Shown here piece by piece: positions 40,661-51,835 of a stretch of 64,000 bases of DNA. Positions within the stretch are counted from its first letter, which is position 1. Every line of letters begins with the position of its first letter. Source of the stretch: Viola odorata (taxonomy: Eukaryota; Streptophyta; Magnoliopsida; Malpighiales; Violaceae); contig OY829538.1 of the NCBI GenBank assembly GCA_963691705.1, positions 54,401,151 through 54,465,150 on the forward strand. The letters are read 5' to 3'. A program made the translations under genes and the position numbers. The notes beneath the pieces are model-generated. The model was not told the origin of the DNA and made no database searches. It saw only the letters and a program-made list of their open reading frames with translations.

Positions 40661-40815
40661 TTGAATTTATCCACATGTTGAATAAATTAGACCTGACTCG
40701 ACTTGTATATGACTATTTTTACGGGTCGGTTTAACTGACGGGTCAATGGATTTAGCGGGTCGGATGGAGTGGGTTTAACAGGTCAATGGGTTTGTTGCAC
40801 AACCCTACCCACGGG

Positions 40816-43344
40816 TACGCAAAATGGCACTGAACAAGAAGTGTTATTGTTATTTATATATATTATAAATACTTGATGATGGAATTTAGTGTTTAATTTT
40901 TGAATGTTGCATAATTAATTTTGTTTATAAATATTAAAATATATGATTTGTATATATTTATATGTATATTATTATCCAAGACACAATACTAAAATAGTAC
41001 GCTGGTATTTTAGGACATCTTATTTTTAAAAATACATTCTAAATTAACTATCGTACGAAATTAGTAACCTTAATTTTTCTCCTCTCCTCACCTCCGGGCC
41101 AAGGGCCAAAGACGACCCTTTGGATTGGCTGGCATTTGTTTGTCCAAATTAGTACTGTCACCAAACAACTTTCTTTTTTTCACAAAAAGAGACAAAAGTT
41201 TCTAAATAAATTTCACCAAACAACTTTCTTTTTTTCACAAAAAGAGACACAAAAGCAACTAGATAGATTTCAGCTCTTTAAATTAATGCATGCACGTGAA
41301 GCCCATAATTTCCTACTTCTTTTTCCCCTTTGAGTTCATTGCCGACAGTGAGAAATGAAAACCGACCTTTCATTTTCAGATATGAAAATAGAAATTTAGT
41401 CCGCTTATTTTAAGATATTTTATTCAATTATTTCATATACATTTAGGGGTGTACAAAAATCTAATAGCTTCGGTTCAATTCTATCTGAATTTTATTTTTT
41501 TTTAAACTATATAGAGCGAATTGTAATCAAACAAAAAAACACAAAGTTTGGTCCGGTTCTTTTTATTCAAAAATTAAAAACGAAATTGATAAAACAGATA
41601 AATCATCTCTATATATTATATATATAATATTTATGCTTCATCGTATCAATAATTAATTTTGATTTTAGTTGTTAAATTTATAGTTGTCTTCTTTAGATCA
41701 TGAGTTCGAACCCCATTATCCACATTCTCTTCAATTTTTTAAAAAATTTAGTAGTTTTTTTAAAATAAAAATAAAAAAATGGGTCAAATTGAAAACCGTA
41801 AATGAAGAACCAAACTGTAAAGAAACGGTTCAGCTTGGTTCAGAGCTTTACAAAACCGTTTATTTCCGGTTTGTTCCAATTTTCGTCTCAAAATCAGACC
41901 AAATAATATTTAATTAATTAATTTAATCATCCCAATATTTTTTAAAATTATTCTATTAGAATGAGATTTCTTCGCGCAACGTCAACATGTTACATCATTT
42001 AACGTTGTCACAAGGTGGCATACCGCATCAACATATATGATGTGCCTTTTAGGTGGTGTTTGATTTACGGAATGTAACTATCCCGTGAATATATTTTTTT
42101 AAAAAAAAATGAATCCTAAGAGGGTGATTTTCAAAAAAAATACATTCGTTTATTTGGTTGATGCTTATAAATTAGTGGGAATGTTTTCAATTCAATTCAT
42201 TTGTTTGGTTATCGTATAAGAATCTTTTGTATCCTTCATTTAAAATTATTATGATTAAATAAATAAAAAAAGTACACGTTAATAATTAAAAAAATAATTA
42301 TTACAATAAGAGATATAATCTGCTTCATAAATCCCACCAAAGTGTACTACATCTTTATACGAATGATGCGAATCCACCATAAATTATAAAAATACATAAA
42401 ACCCTTTTTTAAAATTTTAAATAGAAAGAGGAAAACGGGATCGGTTTTCTCGCAAGAAACATCCATTGGACCACATTCTATCATAGTTTAATGAAGAGAT
42501 GTATGTCTTATCATTAGAAAATACTTAGAGCATGTGCAAGCCGTATAAATTAATTTATTTTAAGGAAAATTATTATAAAATTCTTCAAGATTTTTTTGGG
42601 AAAGAAAGAGAGCAGAAAAGGAAAGATACATCCACCAACATGAAAACAAAAGCATCAATGCATAGGCAGGACGAGGCTAGAAAGCAACCACATGACCGGT
42701 AGACTTTCCATGCATATATTGCCTTGTGTTTTTTAAAGCTTTTTAATCAAACCCTAAATTAATCCCCTAAATGATTATTTTAATTCATGTATTTATAATA
42801 AAAAAATCAATCAACGATTAATTTAGTCCCCATATTCGTAAAAAAATTATATTCAAATGCCTAAATGAATATTAATTTACTCCTTGTGTTCATAAAAGGT
42901 TTTCAATCAAACACTTGTTTGATTAATTTAGTCATCGTATTCGTAATAGATTTTAAATATAATTAATTTAATTAATTATTGTGTTCGTAAAAAAATTCAA
43001 ACTAAATCCTGCGATGCGGGTGGCCCCAAATTGCTTGACAACTTATAAAAGGTTAAAAAAAATCCTACTTGCTTAAAAAATCGAAGTACAATATGAAACC
43101 ATAGTACAACTGCAACTAGTTAGTGCATGTTTCTTTTACGAGGTATGTCACTAGTTTGATCTCTGATATAATAATATTAATATATATATAATTGACGATC
43201 CAACATAGCTAACTTCAAGACTATTAGATATTTTAATTTAGATAGATTGAAGTTGGGTCAATCCAAAAAAACTTAAGCCTCACTGAAGGTTGTCCTCCAT
43301 CAATTTTATATTTAATGTTAATTGAGATTTTTTTTCAATTAACA

Positions 43345-43383
<39 letters not shown>

Positions 43384-46300
43384 CTAAAGTTTTTTTTGGT
43401 ACCTCCATAAATATCCATCTAATAATTCACTCATGCCTATTCCTAAAGATTTCCAAAAGGCATGCATGTATTGTTCTTTCATGGTTTGCAACACATGTTT
43501 TTTTTTAATAAATTAAATTATACTTGGTTTTTCAAATAAATTAAATTAAATTAATTAAGGAGTAGCATTCCCATATGAGTTGTTTATCAAATCAATTCCA
43601 TTAATACAAAAACTTGAAAACAAAAGAGATGATCATGCCTTCGACAAAAATTAAAGAGCATATGGGCTGTTTGGCCCAACTGATTTCATCATTATTAGGA
43701 AAACGTGAGAAGCATCAAGAATGAGGAACAAAATGTCGGAATTGGGCCCAGTCGATGTCACCCCATAAGCTTCTAATTGGGCCCAGGGAAATGGAGCAGA
43801 TTACCAGATTCTACCAACATTTTATACATTTTGTAATTGTTTAGTCCAATTTTTATATTTTAAAGAAGTATTTTTTTTTTCTAGAAAACATAAAGAGGCA
43901 AAAGATAGCTAAGGTCTTTAATTTTAAAATTTTATTTAATTTAGTGATAGTATTTTTTTTTCTCAAACATTATATCCCACGATTAAATAATCGTTTAATC
44001 ATAAATTAATGTAAATATTTTGATAAAAAGGAAGAAACGCGCCAGCGCTTATAAAAAACTTCAATTATTTCATGAAATAATTATGTCCTTATTACATTAC
44101 GAGGGTTCTCTAAAATATGAGTATCTGACCCAAAATTACAATAAAAATATGACCCAAAATACGAGTGATTCTCACCTAAGCAAACATCGATAGTTCATGC
44201 TTAAATTAATATTATAATTGCAATCCACGATAGAGCATTGGGATTTGGGAGAGGGTTAGGTGTTGATTTGATCATGTTTGGTGGTTGCGAGTATGAATTA
44301 GGTAGTTAATTGCTAGTACTAATTACTAATTAGTTGTCCTTATCCCAGTTGTCTTTTTATTTCACGATGTTATCTTATTCTTAGGTTGCGTGAAGCCGAC
44401 AAAATGACGGTAATCATTAATCATGTTCTTTTACCCTTTTTTTATTTTTTATTTTCCGGAAATCAAACATTCGTAAGTTCCTTTTTGGTTTGGTGAACTG
44501 ATTGGGCTTTCCAACTGACACCCACAGCTAAACAACTTGCTGAAAGCCCAAGCCCATAGTATTCGTAAGAGAGCAAAAGCCCATTAAAAATGTGAGAGTT
44601 TGTAATCTCCACCCGCAATTTTGATTCTACTGCGTATAATTCGTATCTGCATCCACTTATTAATTTCTTTCGTTAGTTTTACAAATAAAATGACATTTTT
44701 TTCTAAGAAAATAATACATTACATTAAAAAACTAAGAGAGAACCCATGGGAATACCATTTAAAAAAAAGAAAAAGATTGCCCATAAGATAAAAAAATGTA
44801 AGTGGTACGTAAGAGATTTTTCGGTCTCTTTTAGTGTTTTTTCATCCTCTTGTCCGGTTTGAATAATATTGAACTCTAAAAATAAATGACTCTTTCAATA
44901 CAATTTGCTCGATTTAAGAAACTCGAATTTGTGACTTTGAAGATACGATATTAGCGTGGGATGAACAAAACATGCCAAAACCGAACTGTAGTTGTGAATG
45001 TGATAGATAGCCTAACATGTACCAGAAGAAGGACAGAAACTTGAATGAAGCCAAATGAACAAATCTCATAGATGATAGATCTAACATTTAACATGTTGAG
45101 TTGAGCCGCTGACGCGTTTTCCACTGCTAACTTTCTGGATAATGATAGTTGATAAAAGCCATCGCCCTCTTTCTTTTTGGCTCCAATTGATGTTCTTCAA
45201 TTCGTAAAAGCTTACTGCTCGCGGTGTTTTCTAGGGAAATATCTAAGAAGTTTCCAAGTGTTTGGATTTTGAAACCTCTTACCCGTACATATATATATAT
45301 ATATATATTTTTTACAGGCGAAGGTGAAATTTAAAAATGAATTTGAATCTCTACTAAATTTTATCATCAACCAGACAATTATACACTTTTTCTTTAGTAC
45401 GCGCATACGCTTTGAATATCATAATCAATAATTTATGAAAATGTGATTGTTATTCAAAATGACTAACTATTTGGAACCTATAACTTATTTTTAACAATAA
45501 TTTTGCAATTTATAATATGTTTTCTTGTAGTATTATGTTTTATTCTTACTTATAATCTAATTTTGTGTAATATATTATTATCTAACCACTTAAATTCATC
45601 AACATTAATAAATAGTAAAAAATCAGTCACAAATTATAAATGGTTAGCCCTTTTGGGTGGTCAATATCCTTAGGATTGATTTTCGAAAAACTTTAGGTTA
45701 TTTTCCATTCGGCATACAATTATAAAAGAATTCAGTACATTTCATTAATAAAATTCGATTAATTTTTTTATTGGATACATTTTGTTGAAGTATACTTGAA
45801 TATTTTATTCAATCAATCTCTATATTAATTCTTTGTCTATTTACCTCGTGTTTTTATTCTTTTTATGTTTTTTTTGTTCAATTATCATCGAGTGTGTGAT
45901 GAGAAGCTTGTCATTGAATGTTACAAGGTGACAACATTGACATACCAACCTCAATGATGACATGACAAGTGTCACATACATCATGTCATGTGTCAATGCG
46001 TCATTTGGTTTGGTGATGTGTCATTTGTTGAGAGACATTTTAATGCTAACGTGTCATTTATGGATGAAAAAATTGTGCAATATCATTATATAGTTACGGT
46101 AGGGAATTGTTAAACAAAAAAACATGAATATAGAATTAACCACTGTGTTGATTGTTACAAGTTATATCATTTATGATTAAAATAACACAAATGAATTGGA
46201 AATATTCAGATAATATGTAAAAAAAACGTCTTATTTTTGGACAAACTTTTAGTTACGTTACAAAGTGTTGATAGACATTCAAGAACTTTCTTCGCTTGAC

Positions 46301-46589
46301 TTCTTTAGTAATTTAGGATAAACCCCAACCTAAGGTTTTATCCTGTTCAAAAAACAACCTAAGGTTTGATCACTTGAATTAATTTGAAAAGATGGAAGGA
46401 AAGTTCCTGAATCCTTAACGACAAAGAACAATGAATCCCCAAGTTTGAAATTCGAGATATTTCCAAAAATCCAGCTTCTTTTTATAGGAGCGAGCATCCA
46501 TGGATCTCTGCACCAAGAACAGAGCAGAGTGTACTAGCTAATTAAGAAGAGAAAGAAAGTGTCCAGCAATACCAAACAAGCAGAGAAGA
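40816..46589. other. Long AT-rich intergenic region
   Basis: No supported gene in nearly 5.8 kb. It holds a 54-bp tandem duplication at about 41158-41255 (CACCAAACAACTTTCTTTTT, then TTCACAAAAAGAGACA) and an AT dinucleotide run at 43347-43379. A shorter AT run lies at about 45290-45308, and TGACATGT-type direct repeats at about 45950-46060. Fragments of old MITE-like sequence are probable (for example GGTGGTGTTTGATTTACGG at 42052), but I cannot place their ends. Confidence 0.5.
43347..43379. repeat. (AT)n microsatellite
   Basis: An uninterrupted run of about 16 AT dinucleotides. Confidence 0.95.
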
Positions 46590-47601
46590 ATGGAGGAGAT
46601 AGAGGAAGTTTGCAGCAATGAATCTCTCCCTCTTCTTTCCTTAAACCATGTTTCATTGGTTTGCAGATCAGTCTGGGCTTTGTTCTCATCAAAAGACCCT
46701 CTTCTTTCACTTTCAATGGTGCTTGGTAATATATTATTAAAACACTCTTGGTTTAATTTAATTCCTTCAAACAATGTCAAAAATAATTTTGCAACTGATT
46801 TGTTTCGCATCATCGTTCGTGTAGTTCATATATCCTAGATCACGCCCCTGCTAACACAGGAGCCGGACTTTCTCGTGATATTATTTATTATTAGCACTAG
46901 CTACTTTCGCTCGCTAACATTATTGGCATTTTAATTGCATCCACAAGTTTGTTCTGTTTTTTTCCTTTTTGGAACTAGACAAATTTTGTTACGCTATAAG
47001 AATTGATTTGACTGGTGTGTGATTGAGATTGATGCAGGTTGTACAATTATGGGATTGGGATACATCTAATTGAGGACCCATCATCAGGAAATGAATTTGA
47101 TCCATTCAATGAGCCTCCTCCACCTATTAATCCCAAAGACAACCACGTCTCCTTCCAAGTAAAGATTTTTATCTTTACAAGTATTACAAACCTCTCTGTG
47201 TTTAAAGATAGTATATACAATTTTGTTTTGTAGTGGCAATGATGTCAAAAAGGAAAAAATAAATAAAGGCAAAAATGTTTTTTGGACAGTGCACTGATGT
47301 TGGACTTGTGAAGAGGAGGCTGCAAGAAATGGGGATGAAATATGTGACAGCGGTGGTAGAAGAGGAAGGGGTTAGGGTTGATCAAGTTTTCTTTCATGAT
47401 CCAGACGGCTACATGGTTGAGCTCTGCAACTGTGAAAAAATCCCAGTTCTTCCCCTCTCTTCCTCCTTCCCAATATCCAAGCCAAGAATCACGTCAAGCT
47501 TCAAGAAAGCAGCACAATCCAATAGATTTCTTGGAGAATTTGATGATGGAGAGCTTGAGCAAGGACATGATGAACTTCTCATTTTGACCCCAAATCTTTG
47601 A
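46590..47601 (+). pseudogene. Glyoxalase I-like (VOC superfamily) gene with a frameshifting deletion in exon 1
   Basis: Exons are 46590-46725, 47038-47158 and 47290-47601, with GT-AG introns (the exon 1/2 junction restores a Trp-Leu codon pair, W|LYNYGIGIHL). Exon 1 begins MEEIEEVCSNESLPLLSLNHVSLVCRSV. Next, bases 46671-46725 encode LGFVLIKRPSSFTFNGAW, but one frame away. About ten codons of the first beta-alpha-beta unit (the stretch normally ending in F-Y-x-x-V-L-G-F) are missing, and the missing length is 1 modulo 3. Exons 2 and 3 keep the second half (PINPKDNHVSFQCTDV, VDQVFFHDPDGYMVELCNCE), including candidate metal-ligand His and Glu residues. The family resembles Arabidopsis At1g15380/At1g80160 glyoxalase I-like proteins. 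A TATAGG element sits about 95 bases upstream. It is probably a recent pseudogene, unless the assembly is wrong at 46670. Confidence 0.8.
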
Positions 47602-48639
47602 TTATTTCTTCTTCTTCTTCCTTTCTATTGTCATACGTGTTAATTATCTGCTGGAAATAAAGTACTAATAGAGTTTTGAGTTCGTGTTCGAGTTTCATCT
47701 CTTTTTTTTAATTTTTTTTTGTTTTTGTTCGTCTCTTTAAAGGAAAATGTTGTTGTGCTCAGTGTGGGTGACAGAGTGCTTAACTATTAGGTTATGTGGT
47801 CACATCTGCAATAAAAATAGAAAGAAAACTTATAATTGCTCTGCTCACTAGCAATTCTTTTAGACACGCTGAAATGAAACACCAACATTATTTTATAATT
47901 TTCTCCTTATCACATGATACAAAGTATAAGATAGAAAAGATTGAAAATGAAAAAAAGAATCTAGAACTGCCGACTGAACTAGCCACAGAATTTATTTGGT
48001 TCACGATATTGAAAGAAGATGCCTTTTGGCATGTGGATGGGTAGTGGAGTTGAATTGTTGAAGCAAGTAAAAAAAAACAGATCGAAAAAATAAAGAAAAG
48101 AATGACTAAACAAGCAACGAACGGACAAGCAAAGATGGACCCGAGTCAGATATGTAAGTGGTGGGTGTAAATGTGGCACGAGGCATTTTCAAACCCCACT
48201 GCCTTCAAATCCTGTGGCCGTAGACACAACCAAAACTTAAAAGAGAAGTTGACAGCACAAAGAAAAAACAACTCCTCCAATCTTTTTCAATGCCTGTATC
48301 ATTTTATAATATGCTCTCATTAAAACCACAAATTCTATAAACTCCGTTCCTTCTTCTTCTTCTATCTCATACTCTCTTTATCATCATCATCATCATCATC
48401 ACCATTTGGTACAAATTACTAGAATAAAAAAGAGACCCGCATAATCCAATCATTTGTACCAAGATTTTGAGAGTTTTGTCCTGTTCATGTGGCAAGTAGT
48501 TTGCTTGCTTGTTTATCTTTTATGTGAGTGATATTGTTCTTTCTTTTTCATTCCTTTACTTTTCAAGAATAATTAGCTGTTGATGAATAATCTTGGTGAG
48601 CATTCATTTAGAGAGAAATGAGACTTTTGAGAGGCAAGT
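47602..48639. other. Glyoxalase 3' flank and BBX promoter/leader
   Basis: AT-rich DNA with a TTCTTC/ATC-rich tract at about 48350-48400, close to the presumed start of the BBX transcript. No further gene is visible. Confidence 0.5.
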
Positions 48640-49707
48640 ATGCGGACCCTTTGCGATGCGTGTGAGAGTGCTGCAGCTCTTGTGTTCTGTGCTGCAGATG
48701 AGGCTGCTCTTTGTCGTGCCTGCGACGAGAAGGTATATATATTTATCAGGAATCTGAAACATTGAGCTCTTCTCTTCTTCAACTCTTTCTTATTTTATGG
48801 CTGATAGAATTAGTTTCTTTTCTTAGGTACAATTAGTTTACCAGTCTTTAAAAGATATGAGAACATAAAGAATTTTCAAAAGATTGATCTTCTGATCATT
48901 CTATATGAATAATTATGATTAGTCCTGACAAAGATGGTAACTTTCTAGATGGTTTTGAATTTGAGCAAAATGCAGGTGTTCTTTTCGAGTTGCTAGAGGA
49001 TCAAAGATGCTTATTAGAATTGTAATTTCTTGATAAAAGTTTCAAACTTTTATAATGTAATCTGTTAATTGGGTTATCTGTGATCAGGTACATATGTGTA
49101 ACAAGCTTGCTAGTCGGCATGTGCGAGTAGGACTAGCAAATCCTAACAATCCTCCTCGCTGTGACATTTGCGAAAATGCATCTGGTAACTAACTAAGCAG
49201 ATCTTATTCATTCAATTTTATTGCTATTCTGTCATCTGTTGGAAACTTTGATTATGTTCTTAAAAAACATGTTATGTATGTTATGTGTTGGGTGTATAGC
49301 TTTCTTTTACTGCGAGGCGGATGGAAGTTCACTTTGTTTGGAATGTGATGTGATTGTTCATGTTGGAGCTAAAAGAAAACATATCAGATATCTTCTGCTG
49401 AGGCAGAGAATTGAGGTTTGTGTACGAACTTATAATTCTCAGACTTTCCCTAATTCTTAATTTCTTGAGAAAATTACATGTTTTGTTGTTGTTGTTGTTG
49501 ATTCTGTAGTTTCCAGGTGATAAACCTGTTCAAGCGGAGCAACAAGGTCAGGCAGCTGGTGAAACCTGCAGGAATGGACAGAATAAACAAAACCATGATC
49601 AGGTGATCTCTCCTGATCGAAAGTTGGAAAGTAATTCCAATGGGCAAAGAAAGATGGACAGTGAAATGATTGATTTAAATTTGCAGCCTCATCGGAATGA
49701 TGAGTAG
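48640..49707 (+). CDS. Double B-box zinc finger protein, BBX18/BBX19-like
   Basis: Exons are 48640-48732, 49088-49184, 49300-49415 and 49510-49707 (504 bases, 167 aa), all with GT-AG introns and matching phases. B-box 1 (about residues 1-42) is [20 protein letters not shown]...[19 protein letters not shown]-box 2 (about 55-95) is [20 protein letters not shown]...[16 protein letters not shown]. Zinc-ligand Cys, Asp and His residues are present in both. LRQRIEFPGDKP after the second box and [10 protein letters not shown] near the end match my memory of BBX18/BBX19; there is no CCT domain. DLNLQP fits the DLNxxP EAR consensus. Such proteins act in the nucleus in light and flowering control through protein-protein contacts. 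Its nearest kinesin-7 neighbour recalls the Arabidopsis At4g38950-At4g38960 pair. Confidence 0.93.
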
Positions 49708-51835
49708 GCTTCAAGTAATGAGGTTAGCCTTTTAATTTCACTGTTCCTACATGTTTTTTTTGGATCTTGTTGAATCAGTGAGCTGTAAGGATAAGGACAC
49801 AGGACATAAGAAGGTCTAATCATATTCAAAGTAGACCGCTCACAAAAAGATAGGATAAGATGCTCTCGGCACGTAATTATTTAATATATAAAAAATCGAA
49901 CCAAACACGACTTCTTATTTGAAATTTGATAAGAGACATTTACTAAGCATCAGTTAATGTGAGTGTTGGTACGCTGATATTTATTGTATTAAACCTTCGT
50001 GATCATTGCGTATAGAGTAAATTACATACTGTACTGAGAGCATTTTTTTTACCGTGTGGCGACCAAATGCAAACAATGTTAGTCATGAATAGTCTTATGC
50101 AATTAGGATTAATGAGCATCAGATCAAATATGAAACCTATATTTTTTTCAAGATTACAAATTTTTGATATTGAAATCTGTCTTTGCATGTGTTTATAGGA
50201 ACAGTAACACTAAGCATGGAGCAAAGCAGTTCTTGTGCAGTACTGTTGAGAAGGCCACCAGTACGGGACTGTTTTGGGCTAAAAGTTAGATTAGTCATAA
50301 ATTGATCATAATTAGTGTTTAGGAAGATGAGTATGTATTGGACGCAACACAATGTTTCATCTCTTGCGGAGCAGATGGTGGTGGTACTCAACTTGCTTGC
50401 TGCTTGTTTCTTGTTTCTGGATTTTTGTTCTTATATATTTTCGCAGTGTAAAATGGTAAAGCAATCGTCGTAGCGTGTGAGAGTTTGCTTTTTGCGCCAC
50501 ATATCAAATGACCAAAACTATTTCCGGCAAAAGGTAGTTTCGAACTTTCGACCATTGATCAGAACTCAATTCAAACAAACCCTAAATACAATTATGAAGC
50601 ACTAACAAGCTTTCAGGAGAAAAAAAAGACTAAATTAGGGTTTCAAACCATTCCTTTTCGAATTCGTCGGCAGTAATGTAAGATTGGTATAAATCAAGAT
50701 ACATTTGGCAAATCATTAAAAAAGAATACATTTGACAAATACTGGGAGTAAATAATTTGGTTTCTAGTTGATGTAAGGCGTTAAGTAGTAGTATTTTTTT
50801 TACTATACCACATGAGTTTTTCTAAATTTCTAATAAGAATAAGGTGTATACTCGCGCGTATAAATATTTTTTATAAACGGAGATGAGATTTGAAACTGTA
50901 TTTGAGTTTTTATTAATACATTTATCATCCGCTATACTCATTAACTGTAATAATGTTATGATAATCCCTTACATATTTTTTTACTTAAAATCGATTATTA
51001 TATTTATTTAATTGGCCAATATAAATCACTACTGTTTAAAGAAAGTTAAAGTATATACGAGGTTGTAGTTCAACTACTTAATGCATGTCATTTTTATAAC
51101 CTAAGATCATGATATTATAATAATAATTAATAACATAATCATTTTAAAAATAAATAAAAAAGAAATAAAGTTAAAGTTTCTTTTAGTTATGTGGCCATAG
51201 ATTATCATGATTCATTATATATTTTTAAAAAATAAAAGATAAATTTTAACAACGACGTGTCATTTAATTAAAAAAAAATTCGTGTCAGAATATCTAGGTC
51301 GCAATGTTAACACCCAAACGACCCTTAGATTATTTTTAGCAATAGTAGCTTATGTTGTTAATTAAAAAATGCAATAGTGATTTGAATAATTAAAAATATG
51401 GAGATTAATTCTAACATTTGATACAAATGTGCCCTTAAATAATCGCAGTGGGTGTTAAAGTAATTGGTGTTTTATTTCTTATTTAATACAATTAGTATGT
51501 TTTATTTCTTATTTAGTTTAATTAATAAATATCGAGTGAACAAGAAAAATAGCATATTTGCATTTTTTTTATATAAAAAAAGTTGTAAAAATGGTCAATG
51601 GCTGCTTCCTCGTGAGGCAATGCCAGTTCGCACCATTCTCCACTGAGCGCGTGTGGGAAAGCAGTAGGACAACAATTGCATTTCATCATCACCGCTAAAA
51701 AGAGGCAAACGTGAAGCAAAAGCAGATTGAAAAGAGTTAAACAGAAACACTGATTCGATTCCTGTCTTTTCGAAACAGGACAATCCATTTTATCATAAAA
51801 AACTGTCCAAAAAACCCAAACTAGCGACGGCGAAG
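49708..51835. other. Intergenic DNA between BBX and the first S28 gene
   Basis: About 49708-50450 probably includes BBX 3' UTR sequence. The rest is AT-rich. I find no other gene; the short frames show no family resemblance. Confidence 0.5.

Larger units (their letters stand above)
40040..40807. mobile_element. Non-autonomous hAT-type element, 768 bp
   Basis: A perfect 8-bp duplication CCCACGGG flanks the element (40032-40039 and 40808-40815). The ends are TAGGGATGAGCA on the left and, in reverse complement from the right, TAGGGTTGTGCA, an hAT-like short inverted repeat. There is no transposase. The interior has two tandem duplications and an inverted repeat, listed separately. Confidence 0.9.

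Noticed and set aside
42050..42260. MITE-like wording (GGTGGTGTTTGATTTACGG, TTTGGTTGATGCTTATAA)
   Set aside because: I could not find paired ends or a duplication, so it is not called as an element.
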